This document shows positions 1 to 7,610 of a stretch of 14,226 nt of DNA, piece by piece. Source of the DNA: Vermiphilus sp. Its GTDB lineage: Bacteria > Ratteibacteria > UBA8468 > B48-G9 > JAFGKM01. The notes under the pieces were generated by a model that worked only from the letters and a program-made list of their open reading frames with translations, was not told the DNA's origin and made no database searches. The DNA is taken from positions 1 to 14,226 of the forward strand of contig DYKC01000022.1 in NCBI GenBank assembly GCA_020722825.1, read 5' to 3'. How positions within the stretch are numbered: the stretch's first letter is position 1; each line of letters opens with the position of its first letter. Both the position numbers and the translations under genes were made by a program.

Positions 1-846
1 CTGGAACAGAAAGGGGTGATAAGAAACGATGACTGGTTTCTATACCTTACCAACAGATATAAGGTACAGGAGAAATTACAGGCAGGCATCTATGAATTTT
101 CTGGAAGGACCCCGCTGAAGAAGGTAATCCTCAAGATTATAAAAGGAGACGTTGCGCTTGTGAGAGTGACGGTTCCCGAGGGGTATACCATTAGAGAAAT
201 TGCGGAATTGCTTGAAAAGAAGAAACTTGCGAAGCATGAGGAGTTCATAAAATATGCTCTGGAGAATAAGAAGCTTGAAGGGATGTTTTTCCCCGACACA
301 TATTTTTTCCCCCACGGGGTATCGGTTGAGGCAATAGCCGCCACAATGTTCCACAGGTTCAAAGAGACTTTTGAGGATGTGTACGGCCAGAAGATAAGCA
401 ATGCTAATTTCAACAAGGTAAAGGAGATCGTTACCGTAGCGTCTATCATTGAGAAAGAAGCGATGTATAATGATGAGAAACAGATAATAGCCGGGATTAT
501 TTACAAACGACTGAAAAAGAAGACGCCCCTGCAAAGTTGTTCCACAATTATTTATGTTTTGGGAAAGGCCAAGGCACGTCTCTCAACAAGCGATTTGAGT
601 ATAAAATCTCCATATAATACCTATACGCACCGTGGACTGCCCCCCGGACCCATATGCAATCCGGGACTTGATTCACTGAAAGCCGCAATCAATCCGCAGA
701 AAACCGATTACCTGTATTTTGTTTCTATGGGCAACGGAAGAAATTATTTTTCAAAGACCTATCAGGAGCACATTGCTGCAACAAGAAAATTTCTTTCTTC
801 GGATACAGACTCTGAAACTGTACTTGATACCACTTCCGTTGAATAA
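1..846 (+). CDS. mltG: Endolytic murein transglycosylase MltG, 5'-truncated by the window edge
   Basis: Membrane-bound lytic transglycosylase of the YceG/MltG family, which cuts nascent glycan strands and is thought to set their length at the cytoplasmic membrane. The frame is open from base 1 (LEQKGV...), so the first in-frame GTG at 16 is probably not the true start. The N-terminal membrane helix and part of the LysM-like domain lie outside the window. Visible family motifs are the 'LQAGIYEFSG' stretch, 'VTVPEGYTIREIAELL', 'FFPDTYFFP', the catalytic-region 'ASIIEKEA' (the EKE glutamates, around base 451), 'LQSCSTIIYVLG' where most relatives have LQSDPTVIY, and 'SPYNTYTHRGLPPGPICNPG'. The C-terminus ends in the usual 'YLYFVSMGNGRNYFSKTYQEH' region plus a short acidic tail. 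It is the only plus-strand gene and converges on tsaD with a 20-bp gap. The Cys in LQSCST is unusual but not in a known catalytic position. Confidence 0.95.
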   Translation: MEQKGVIRNDDWFLYLTNRYKVQEKLQAGIYEFSGRTPLKKVILKIIKGDVALVRVTVPEGYTIREIAELLEKKKLAKHEEFIKYALENKKLEGMFFPDTYFFPHGVSVEAIAATMFHRFKETFEDVYGQKISNANFNKVKEIVTVASIIEKEAMYNDEKQIIAGIIYKRLKKKTPLQSCSTIIYVLGKAKARLSTSDLSIKSPYNTYTHRGLPPGPICNPGLDSLKAAINPQKTDYLYFVSMGNGRNYFSKTYQEHIAATRKFLSSDTDSETVLDTTSVE

Positions 847-866
847 GATTTGTTTACTATTTATTG

Positions 867-1844
867 TCAGGTGGGGATAACCTCTATGGAGAGTGGGGGC
901 GGTTTTATTGTGTATTCTGCAAGGTAGGAGGCCATTACTGCCGTCATTGCTCCGTTGTCCATGCAGAGTTTTTTGTTAGGGATAAAAATTTTTACGTTTT
1001 TATCTTCCAGCATCTCCTGAAATCTTTTCCTGATATATCTGTTCTGCGCAACGCCTCCTCCGAGCAAAAATGATTTTACCCTGTGTTTTACCAGAGCGCG
1101 TTTTGTTTTTTCCGTCAGGGTGTCTCCGACTGCTTTCTGGAAACCAGCACAGATATCAGGAATATTTTTCAGACCGTTTTTCTTGATATAATAAAGAACC
1201 GCCGTTTTCAGACCGCTGAAACTGAAGTCCAGCGAGTCTTTCCCCATCAATGCGACGGGAAACCTGATTCTGTTTTCATCACCCTGCTCTGCCGCCTTCT
1301 CTATGTCCGGACCGCCGGGGAAGGCAAGTCCAAGCATTCGTCCAACCTTGTCAAATGTCTCGCCGCAGGCATCATCAAGGGTTCTTCCGATAGCCGTAAA
1401 CTCCACGGGAGTTTTTATGTGAAAAAAGGTTGTATGTCCTCCAGAAATGACGAGCCCGAGGGCTGGAAATTCAAGTTCCCGATTTAAAAAATTGACAGCA
1501 AGATGGGAATGGAGGTGGTTGACCCTGTACAAGGGAATGTTGAGAGCGTAGGCAAGTCCGCAGGCAAAAGAGACACCCACCATAAGTGAACCCTTCAGTC
1601 CCGGATGGTTAGTTACCCCAATACAATTTATATCACAAGATTTAATGCCCGCTGACTCAACTGCTCTGCTGAACAATCTATCTATCATTTCAACGTGTGC
1701 TCTGCTTGCCAGTTCGGGTACCACACCGCCGTATGCAGAATGTATATCGTCCTGGCTGGCTATCAGGTTTGTAAGTATTTTTCTACCTTTGAGCAGACCG
1801 ATTCCTGTTTCATCACAGGAGGTTTCTATTCCAAGTATTAGCAT
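867..1844 (-). CDS. tsaD: tRNA N6-adenosine threonylcarbamoyltransferase TsaD
   Basis: Transfers the threonylcarbamoyl group from TC-AMP to A37 of ANN-decoding tRNAs, acting in the cytoplasm with TsaB and TsaE (neither is in view). At 325 aa it is close to the usual length. It opens with the ASKHA phosphate motif 'ILGIETSCDETGIGLL'. Metal ligands fit H110 and H114 in 'NHLHSHLAVNF' (HxxxH, with an extra His between them) and D296 in 'CMDNGAM'. 'ISGGHTT' (134-140) and 'GGGVAQNRYIRKRF' are also family signatures. The start follows the deacetylase stop by only 2 nt (TAA-ac-ATG) and has no Shine-Dalgarno in front, so translation probably depends on coupling to the gene before it. It is the last gene of the minus-strand run, and no convincing terminator hairpin fits in the 20 bp before mltG. 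Confidence 0.97.
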   Translation of the reverse strand: MLILGIETSCDETGIGLLKGRKILTNLIASQDDIHSAYGGVVPELASRAHVEMIDRLFSRAVESAGIKSCDINCIGVTNHPGLKGSLMVGVSFACGLAYALNIPLYRVNHLHSHLAVNFLNRELEFPALGLVISGGHTTFFHIKTPVEFTAIGRTLDDACGETFDKVGRMLGLAFPGGPDIEKAAEQGDENRIRFPVALMGKDSLDFSFSGLKTAVLYYIKKNGLKNIPDICAGFQKAVGDTLTEKTKRALVKHRVKSFLLGGGVAQNRYIRKRFQEMLEDKNVKIFIPNKKLCMDNGAMTAVMASYLAEYTIKPPPLSIEVIPT

Positions 1845-1846
1845 GT

Positions 1847-2758
1847 TTATTCAAGGAGAGATGATACAGGTACTATTTCTACCCCTTCCTTCTCAACCTC
1901 AGGGAGAATGTCTTTTAAAACCGATATTGTGCTTTTTTTTGCATGTCCGATGCCCACTGCTTTGCCATGTTTTTTTGCTGTCTCAACAAGTTCCCATACC
2001 TGCTTTTCTATATATTCGGGGTTTGATTCATTGTCAAGAAAAACATCCCTCCGCGTGGTCTTTATTCCCATTTCTTTTGCCAGAAGGTAGCCTTTGCTTT
2101 TTTTTGTGGTCATACTGTCAACAAAGAACATATTTTTTGATTTTATCTCTTTAAGGAGAACCATCATCTTTTCTTCGTCGGAGGTAAAAAGGGAGCCCAT
2201 ATGGTTGTTCAGTCCCTTTATCCGGGGGTAAAAGTATTTGATGTCTTCGTTGAACTGCTGCGTTATTTCTTCATCGGTCATACCTGTTTTAATCAAACCT
2301 CTGTCAAATGATTGATAAGGAGGAAGGGGTTCAAGTGGCAGATGAAGTATCAATTCAAGATTGTTATTATTTTTCAACCCTTCAAATATCTCTTTACTGT
2401 AAGGTGCTTTTGGAAGAAGTGACAGGGTAAGAGGCTGTTTTATCTTTTCAATTTCTTTTACTATTTCTTTGTTCCAACCTATGTCATCTATAACCAGGGC
2501 GACCTGGAATTTACCGGCTCTAGCGGGCATACGTTTCCTCATGGCAATCTGGAATTTACCGGTTCTGACGGGCATAGGTTTTCTTATCAGAGATGGTTCT
2601 CGTTTTTCAATGCTATGCGGAGGCTTATATGGAGTTTTTTTTCTGAATTCTCGCAGCAGACCGATAGATGCCAGCAAAATACAGAGTATGATGAACAGAA
2701 CGAGAGGCACAAACGGAGAAAATTCCTGCCTGCCACCAAACCTACCCATTGACATCAT
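1847..2758 (-). CDS. Divergent polysaccharide deacetylase (YibQ/DUF610 family), membrane-anchored
   Basis: A 303-aa protein with a short basic N-terminus, one hydrophobic segment (about residues 15-35) and then a NodB-like barrel of the divergent polysaccharide deacetylase family. The barrel is recognised from 'VALVIDDIGWNKEIV' (86-100, Asp pair at 91-92), 'PLTLSLLPKAPYSKEI', 'ELILHLPLEPLPP', 'GLNNHMGSLFTSDEEKM', 'NMFFVDSMTTKKSK' and 'GKAVGIGHAKKSTI'. Family members are periplasmic, and their substrate is not settled. It starts inside the ctpA end (17-nt overlap), with in-frame ATGs at 2758, 2755 and 2749 and only a weak upstream SD, so coupling is likely and the exact start is open. ctpA (EnvC-CtpA-YibQ type neighbourhoods) is a common partner in other bacteria. 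Residues 59-88 are a 15-residue tandem repeat next to the barrel (see the repeat entry). Confidence 0.88.
   Translation of the reverse strand: MMSMGRFGGRQEFSPFVPLVLFIILCILLASIGLLREFRKKTPYKPPHSIEKREPSLIRKPMPVRTGKFQIAMRKRMPARAGKFQVALVIDDIGWNKEIVKEIEKIKQPLTLSLLPKAPYSKEIFEGLKNNNNLELILHLPLEPLPPYQSFDRGLIKTGMTDEEITQQFNEDIKYFYPRIKGLNNHMGSLFTSDEEKMMVLLKEIKSKNMFFVDSMTTKKSKGYLLAKEMGIKTTRRDVFLDNESNPEYIEKQVWELVETAKKHGKAVGIGHAKKSTISVLKDILPEVEKEGVEIVPVSSLLE
2504..2587 (-). repeat. 45-nt tandem duplication inside the deacetylase gene
   Basis: Two copies start at 2504 and 2549, offset by exactly 45 nt. By eye, 33 of 39 aligned bases match, and both begin CTGGAATTTACCGG on the plus strand. The protein shows a 15-residue tandem repeat, residues 59-73 (RKPMPVRTGKFQIAM) and 74-88 (RKRMPARAGKFQVAL). 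It lies between the membrane anchor and the first strand of the barrel, where length change should be tolerated. Confidence 0.9.
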
Positions 2759-3992
2759 TTTTTACAATCTTTTTAAGTACCTCAACTGCTTTTTGAAACT
2801 GAAGGTCATCTGCCTCGCCGGGGATTATGTTTTTGTCTTCAGGCAGTTCAACCTGTATCTCCGGTTGTATCCCCTTACCTTCAATGCAGATATTAGAGGG
2901 TGTGTAATAATGGGCTATTGTTAGTTTAAGGGCAGAACCGTCTTTAAGAGGTATAAGATTCTGTACCGAACCCTTACCGAATGTTTTCGTTCCGACGGTA
3001 ACGGTTTCCTTTATATTATCTTTTATAGCCCCTATGACTATTTCAGATGCGCTGGCACTTCCCTGATTAAAAAGAAGAACTATCGGTTTAGTCCAGACAG
3101 GGTTCTTCCGACTTATGAATATACTTTTATCGAGGGATTCACTACCTTTATGGCGAATTCGCTGAAGGTTATTCCGACTTATGGATGTACTTTTATCTTC
3201 TTTCTCCCTGCCCTGCGTATAAACGATAAGTTTGCCCTTGGGCAAAAATAACTCGCTGACCTCAATTGCAGAGGTTAACAGCCCTCCCGGATTGTTTCGC
3301 AGGTCAAGAACCAGTCCTGTAATATTGTTTCTGTTGAAATTTGTCAGCACCCTGGAGAGGTCCTCTGCAGTTCTTTCCTGAAAATCTCTGACCCTGATGT
3401 ATCCAATGTTATCATCCAGGGTTTTCTCTATTATTGATTTTACCTTTATTACATCTCTGACGAGAGTGATCTTTTTCAGTCCTGGAAGGCCTGTTCTTAA
3501 AATGCTTATGGTAACCTCAGTACCTTTTTTACCCCGGAGTTTCTGTGCGGCTTCAAAGGTTGTAAAACCTTTTGTGGATTCCCCGTTAATTTCTATTATT
3601 TTATCCCCGGCTTTTATACCCGCATTCCACGCAGGTGTTTCCTCTATAGGGCTTACAACGGTTATAATTCCATCTTTCAAGGTGATTTCCATTCCTACTC
3701 CGTGAAATTCACCCTTCGTTTCTATCTGTAGTTCTTCTTTCATTTCGGGTTCAAGAAATGCACTGTACGGGTCAAGTGACAGCATACCTTTCAAAGCACC
3801 ATATATCAGCGTTTTATCATCTACAGGCTCTATATACTGGTCATGCACTATTCTCATAGCGTCAATAAAGAGCTCAATGTTTCTGTATATCTCTTCTTCC
3901 TGTTTTCGGGCCTGTGAGACGCGAGCATCACCGCCAATGATAACAGTTAAAAAAACCAATCCTGCAACGGTAAATAGTATTTTTTTCTTCAT
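2742..3992 (-). CDS. ctpA: Carboxyl-terminal processing protease (S41 family, PDZ domain)
   Basis: Serine protease of the CtpA/Prc S41A type, which trims the C-termini of envelope proteins or degrades cell wall hydrolases and their regulators in the periplasm. An N-terminal hydrophobic segment (residues 4-21) fits a signal peptide or anchor. The PDZ domain covers about 92-165 ('HGVGMEITLKDG...AGIKAGDKIIEINGEST'). The core includes 'GYIRVRDFQERT' and 'GLVLDLRNNPGGLL'. Catalytic residues fit S312 in 'NQGSASASEIV' and K340 in 'TFGKGSVQ'. At 416 aa it is ordinary for the family, but residues about 263-297, between 'VYTQGRE' and 'PIVLLFNQGS', are longer than I expect and contain a direct and inverted repeat. 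The SD (aagaagga) is 9 nt before the ATG, and a possible promoter lies at the end of gatB. The neighbouring NlpC/P60 hydrolase is a plausible type of substrate, by inference only. Confidence 0.95.
   Translation of the reverse strand: MKKKILFTVAGLVFLTVIIGGDARVSQARKQEEEIYRNIELFIDAMRIVHDQYIEPVDDKTLIYGALKGMLSLDPYSAFLEPEMKEELQIETKGEFHGVGMEITLKDGIITVVSPIEETPAWNAGIKAGDKIIEINGESTKGFTTFEAAQKLRGKKGTEVTISILRTGLPGLKKITLVRDVIKVKSIIEKTLDDNIGYIRVRDFQERTAEDLSRVLTNFNRNNITGLVLDLRNNPGGLLTSAIEVSELFLPKGKLIVYTQGREKEDKSTSISRNNLQRIRHKGSESLDKSIFISRKNPVWTKPIVLLFNQGSASASEIVIGAIKDNIKETVTVGTKTFGKGSVQNLIPLKDGSALKLTIAHYYTPSNICIEGKGIQPEIQVELPEDKNIIPGEADDLQFQKAVEVLKKIVKNDVNG
3102..3197 (-). repeat. In-frame repeat insertion in ctpA: two direct repeats around a palindrome
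   Basis: Two 30-bp copies at 3102-3131 and 3168-3197 match at 27 of 30 positions. Both contain TTCCGACTTATG followed by ACTTTTATC on the plus strand. They are 66 nt apart, so both read in the same frame, giving 'DKSIFISRKN' and 'DKSTSISRNN'. Between them is a perfect 10-bp palindrome GCGAATTCGC at 3153-3162, encoding part of 'RIRHKG'. The segment lies in a variable loop before the catalytic serine and looks like an acquired palindromic element rather than ancestral S41 sequence. Confidence 0.8.
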
Positions 3993-4045
3993 TGTATAAT
4001 ATCCTTCTTTCCCGGGTTAAGGGCCCCGAAAACCTAATCTATATT

Positions 4046-4074
4046 ATTATACCCCTTATTACAATTTGTTTAAA
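4046..4074 (-). promoter_or_regulatory. Possible sigma70-type promoter for ctpA
   Basis: On the minus strand a perfect TATAAT (4051-4046) has TTTAAA 17 nt upstream (4074-4069, a weak match to TTGACA). The -35 lies within the last codons of gatB. The predicted start near 4039 leaves a leader of about 47 nt to the ctpA ATG. The region is AT-rich, so a chance match is possible. Confidence 0.4.
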
Positions 4075-5489
4075 TATTCCAGCAGATTCTTTTTTAGTAT
4101 GCCGGGGTTTATCTGTCCCTTTGTCTTTCGCATTATCTGACCTATAAGATATGAAAGTGCCTGTTTTTTTCCATTCTTGTAGTCACCTATTGCTTTCGGG
4201 TTCTCTCTGATTATTTCCTGTATTAACTCGTTTATGATTTTTTCATCATGGATGTGAATCAGTTTTTTCTCCTTTATTATTTCCTCAGGCTTTTTGCCCG
4301 TTTTAAAACATTCCTGAAGTACCGTTTTCCCAATGTTGCCTGTTATGGTTCCTTTTTCTATGAAAGAGACTATCTGAACAAGGTTCTCAGGCGTTACAGG
4401 TGAATTCTTGATCCCTTTTTTACTCAACTTAAGCAGTGCAGTCAGGTCTCCCATAATCCAGTTCGCAATTACCTTTGGTTTTGCATATTGGTTCACGCAT
4501 TCTTCAAAATAATCCGCCATATCCTTCGCTGATGTCAGAACCCCGGCATCATATTCGGAAAGGTTGTATTCTTTCATAAACCTCTCCTTTCTTTGCATAG
4601 GAAGTTCTCCTATCTGCGATGATATCTCCTCTATCCACCTGTTGTCTATGGTCAGGGGAACAAGGTCAGGTTCCGGGAAATACCTGTAGTCATGAGCTTC
4701 CTCTTTGGTCCTCATTTCTTCAGTAATCTGGAGAGATTCATTCCACAGCCGTGTTTCCTGACGGAGAGTACCTCCTTTTTTCAGGATGGATATCTGGCGT
4801 TTTGCTTCATAGTCAAGAGCCTTTCTCACAGATTTGAAAGAGTTCATATTCTTGATTTCCGCTTTTACTCCCAGGGTCTTGTCGCCCTTTTTTCTCACAG
4901 AGATGTTGGCATCACATCTTAAAGAACCCTCTTCCATATTGCAGTCACTTACTTCCAGATATTCAAGTATCTGTTTCAGAGATGTAAGAAATTTTTCCGC
5001 TTCTATAGAACTTCTTATATCAGGTTCTGTAACGATTTCAATCAACGGAAGGCAACTTCTGTTGAGGTCCACGAGAGAAAAGCCGTTTTCTCCCTCCTGT
5101 GAATGAATTAATTTGCCTGCATCCTCTTCCATATGGATTCTTTTTAGTCTGATATTCCTGCCATCTATCAGAAGATAACCGTTGGAAGCAAGAGGTTCTT
5201 CGTACTGTGAAATCTGATAATTTTTCGGCAGGTCAGGGTAGAAATAATTTTTTCTGGCAAACCTGGAAAATTTTGCTGGTTGACAGTTAAAGGCAATGGC
5301 GGCTTTCAATGCGAGTTCAACAGCTTTTTTGTTAATTACTGGCAGTATTCCTGGGAAGCCTGCGCATACAGAGCATACCTGTGTGTTCGGCGGAGAACCA
5401 AACTTTGTTGAACATCCGCAAAATAACTTTGACTCAGTTAGAAGTTCAGTATGTACTTCCAGTCCAATGACTATTTCATATTCTTCCAT
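4059..5489 (-). CDS. gatB: Aspartyl/glutamyl-tRNA(Asn/Gln) amidotransferase subunit B
   Basis: The tRNA-binding kinase subunit of GatCAB, which activates mischarged Glu-tRNA(Gln) or Asp-tRNA(Asn) for amidation. Its presence implies the indirect route for at least one of these tRNAs. At 476 aa it is full length. It begins with the canonical 'YEIVIGLEVHTEL', followed by the zinc site (C24, C26, C39, C42 in 'FCGCST...CSVCAG'). 'RKNYFYPDLPKNYQISQYE', 'HMEEDAGK', 'VDLNRSCLPLIEIVTEPD' and 'HDYRYFPEPDLVPL' are diagnostic. The C-terminal helical and YqeY-like tail (about 330-475, 'GQIMRKTKGQINPGILKKNL') is present. The start is supported by the family's usual N-terminus and by an AAAGGAG about 12 nt upstream. 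gatA and gatC are not in the window, so the complex is encoded at more than one locus or outside the edges. Confidence 0.98.
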   Translation of the reverse strand: MEEYEIVIGLEVHTELLTESKLFCGCSTKFGSPPNTQVCSVCAGFPGILPVINKKAVELALKAAIAFNCQPAKFSRFARKNYFYPDLPKNYQISQYEEPLASNGYLLIDGRNIRLKRIHMEEDAGKLIHSQEGENGFSLVDLNRSCLPLIEIVTEPDIRSSIEAEKFLTSLKQILEYLEVSDCNMEEGSLRCDANISVRKKGDKTLGVKAEIKNMNSFKSVRKALDYEAKRQISILKKGGTLRQETRLWNESLQITEEMRTKEEAHDYRYFPEPDLVPLTIDNRWIEEISSQIGELPMQRKERFMKEYNLSEYDAGVLTSAKDMADYFEECVNQYAKPKVIANWIMGDLTALLKLSKKGIKNSPVTPENLVQIVSFIEKGTITGNIGKTVLQECFKTGKKPEEIIKEKKLIHIHDEKIINELIQEIIRENPKAIGDYKNGKKQALSYLIGQIMRKTKGQINPGILKKNLLEYLNKL

Positions 5490-5539
5490 GTACTCAGAAA
5501 ACTCCTTTGGTCTTCCATCATGAATTATTATTTTTTTGT

Positions 5540-6556
5540 TTATCCGTTCGTTACGGAGGCTTTTAATGTCGCCGAAAGGCTTGCGCCCGGCTCTAAACTC
5601 AAACTGTCTCCTCTTTTGACCGCCTCCGAAAGACCTGGCAGGCTTGAAAACGGTTCAAGGGCGATGTTGTAGGTTCTCCCGTACCAAGGGTAATTAAAAC
5701 TTCCTTTTGCAATTCTCCAGAACCATAAATATCTAAATATTGCTAAAGGAAATTCCAGTTTAAAACCCAGATTAAGTTTTCTGTTAAAAATCTCGTATTG
5801 GCCTTCCTGCAAATCTGATAGGAATATCACCTCTGAGACCCTATCGTTTTCTGCAGGACAGATACTGATGTCAACCTTTTCAGTTCCATCTGAACTGTCG
5901 ACAAAAGGCCATATACCCGTGGTCTGCTTTAGATTTGTGAACGATTTTCCATCTCCCTGCCCCACAGATACCTTTGCTCCTCTTATTTTAATTATACAGT
6001 CCTGTGAGAGAAATGGTTTTCCGAATGCAGGGTGGTGTCCCCATATAAAATCCATATCTTCTCCAGATTTATTGGTGACTTTTTCGTCAATAATTACAGT
6101 GGGACTGTTTTTTCTCAGCGAGATTGTTTTTTCCAGGAGGAACGGTGTTCTGAAAGTTTCAGTATAAAATTTTACTGAAAGATGCTTTGCTGTATCCTCG
6201 GTTATCAAGTATTTCCACGGCTGAAGAGCAACCTCACCGTGCAGACCGAGAACTGCCCCCTTGTATTCACATGGCCCTCCTCCATTAGGAAAAATCTCCT
6301 GCCATCCACCGGGAAAATAATCAAGAAAATTACCCAATTTACCCTGTGCTGTCGTAATGAAGGAAAATGGTTTGTAAACAGGTATGGGGCTTCTCCACAT
6401 AAAGTCAGTGTCTGAGGGCTTGTGTAAAAACTCAACTATGTCGGTTCCCTTGTCAACAAGTATTTCCATGCGAATAATGTCATTCTCCATCACTAATGTG
6501 GTTATCCCGTTCCACAGAAATTCCATCCATCTGCAGCCCTCATTGGCTGATAACAT
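5540..6556 (-). CDS. Aldose 1-epimerase-like (galactose mutarotase superfamily) protein
   Basis: A 338-aa protein of the mutarotase fold, probably acting on the anomeric carbon of a sugar or sugar derivative. The substrate cannot be read from the sequence. Recognisable pieces are 'RMEILVDKGTDIVEFLHKPSDTDFMWRSP' (29 onward), 'GGWQEIFPNGGG', a His at 106 in 'LGLHGEVALQPW' and the His pair 174-175 in 'IWGHHPAFGKP', plausible general acid/base residues of the superfamily. The longest open frame runs up to 6772, but I start at the ATG at 6556. It has an AAGGAG 8 nt upstream (6570-6565), overlaps the NlpC/P60 gene by only 17 nt, and puts the domain at the N-terminus. The 72 extra residues would be the antisense-free overlap of nlpC in another frame and look like no known domain. 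The best alternative label is a DUF4432-like epimerase. Confidence 0.8.
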   Translation of the reverse strand: MLSANEGCRWMEFLWNGITTLVMENDIIRMEILVDKGTDIVEFLHKPSDTDFMWRSPIPVYKPFSFITTAQGKLGNFLDYFPGGWQEIFPNGGGPCEYKGAVLGLHGEVALQPWKYLITEDTAKHLSVKFYTETFRTPFLLEKTISLRKNSPTVIIDEKVTNKSGEDMDFIWGHHPAFGKPFLSQDCIIKIRGAKVSVGQGDGKSFTNLKQTTGIWPFVDSSDGTEKVDISICPAENDRVSEVIFLSDLQEGQYEIFNRKLNLGFKLEFPLAIFRYLWFWRIAKGSFNYPWYGRTYNIALEPFSSLPGLSEAVKRGDSLSLEPGASLSATLKASVTNG

Positions 6557-7610
6557 TTTCGAATCTCCTTGTAAGTAAGGATTTGTCTTCAGGCAGGTAT
6601 CTGCGAGCGCCTGCAAAATTTCTCCTGAAGTGTGAGTTTTCAAGGGATGCAATGGTAACTTTTTTTTCGCTGCTGCTTGCATGAATAAAAAGGTTATTGC
6701 CGATGTATATTCCGACGTGTCCCACCCTGCCTTTTCTCTTGAAGAAAACCAGGTCCCCATCAGAAATTTCATCCTTTTTTATGGGCACACCCTCTTTAAA
6801 CTGAAGGTAGGATGTCTCGGGCAATGATATACCGACACTCTTGTAAACAAGTCTTACAAGAGTTGAGCAGTCAATGGAAAATTTTCCTGAGCCGCCTAAT
6901 TTATAAGGCATATTAAGGTAACTGAAAGATTTTTCTACCAGAGTATTCCTCAGACTCATTTCTCTGGCAATCTCAGATTCGGATGCCGTACTTTCTTTTA
7001 CTGGTGGAGATGATATGACAATTATCTGCCCTTCTTTAAAATCGTGCTCGGATAGAAGATTCGCCTGTTTCAGTTCTTCGGGTGTGGTATTATACTTGAT
7101 TGCAATTTTTTCCAGTGTGTCTCCCTTCTTTATTTTGTAGTATGTTTTCTCTGCAGTGGCGGTCATAATAGGTTGTGGGGTCTCTATATCAGGAAGTTTG
7201 CGCGGGACCTTAATTTTAATGGTTTGTCCAATAACTATGATGTTGCTCTTTAGATTATTGGAATTTTTTATAGATGATACGGAGACATTGAACTTTTTAC
7301 TGATGCCAGATAAGGTATCCCCCTTCTTTACCGTATAGTATACGTCTTCATACCCCCAGACTGCATCCTCTCGCGATGGGGTACTCTCAACCTTTCTGAC
7401 TATAAGCCGCTGTTTGGGGTAGATAACAGGAGATTTGAGACCGTTAAGTCTTTTTATATTACTAATGGATGTGTGGTATTTTCTTGCAACGGAAGAAAGA
7501 GTTTCACCCTTTTTGACGGTGTGATAATGAAGGGCAGATTCAGAATAAAGCCCTGTACAGAAAAAAAGAAGAACGAGAAAAATAAACAGACTGTATTTTT
7601 TTCTAATCAT
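6540..7610 (-). CDS. Secreted LysM (x3) - NlpC/P60 peptidoglycan endopeptidase
   Basis: A 356-aa exported cell wall hydrolase that should cut stem peptides in peptidoglycan, probably after binding glycan through its LysM domains. Layout: signal peptide (MIRKKYSLFIFLVLLFF, 1-25); LysM1 at 28-71 ('YHTVKKGETLSSVARKYHTS'); LysM2 at 90-134 ('YYTVKKGDTLSGISKKFNVS'); LysM3 at 156-199 ('YYKIKKGDTLEKIAIKYNTT'); a Ser/Glu-rich linker; and NlpC/P60 from about 222 to 342. The catalytic triad fits C248 ('IDCSTLV'), H298 ('VGHVGIYIG') and H310 ('FIHASSS'). C18 is not in a good lipobox, so I read a secreted protein rather than a lipoprotein. The ATG overlaps the cysE stop (ATGA) and has a strong AAGGAGGAGGA directly upstream, so the two genes are translationally coupled. 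Confidence 0.95.
   Translation of the reverse strand: MIRKKYSLFIFLVLLFFCTGLYSESALHYHTVKKGETLSSVARKYHTSISNIKRLNGLKSPVIYPKQRLIVRKVESTPSREDAVWGYEDVYYTVKKGDTLSGISKKFNVSVSSIKNSNNLKSNIIVIGQTIKIKVPRKLPDIETPQPIMTATAEKTYYKIKKGDTLEKIAIKYNTTPEELKQANLLSEHDFKEGQIIVISSPPVKESTASESEIAREMSLRNTLVEKSFSYLNMPYKLGGSGKFSIDCSTLVRLVYKSVGISLPETSYLQFKEGVPIKKDEISDGDLVFFKRKGRVGHVGIYIGNNLFIHASSSEKKVTIASLENSHFRRNFAGARRYLPEDKSLLTRRFENVISQ

Noticed and set aside
847..866. Bidirectional terminator between mltG and tsaD
   Set aside because: The 20-bp gap is AT-rich but shows no convincing inverted repeat.
1645..2154. Plus-strand open frame (169 aa) across tsaD and the deacetylase
   Set aside because: It crosses two well-supported minus-strand genes and shows no family signature.
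3993..4058. Riboswitch or structured leader before ctpA
   Set aside because: Only a short GGGCCC/CCCGGG-rich patch is present; there is no known riboswitch core and too little space.
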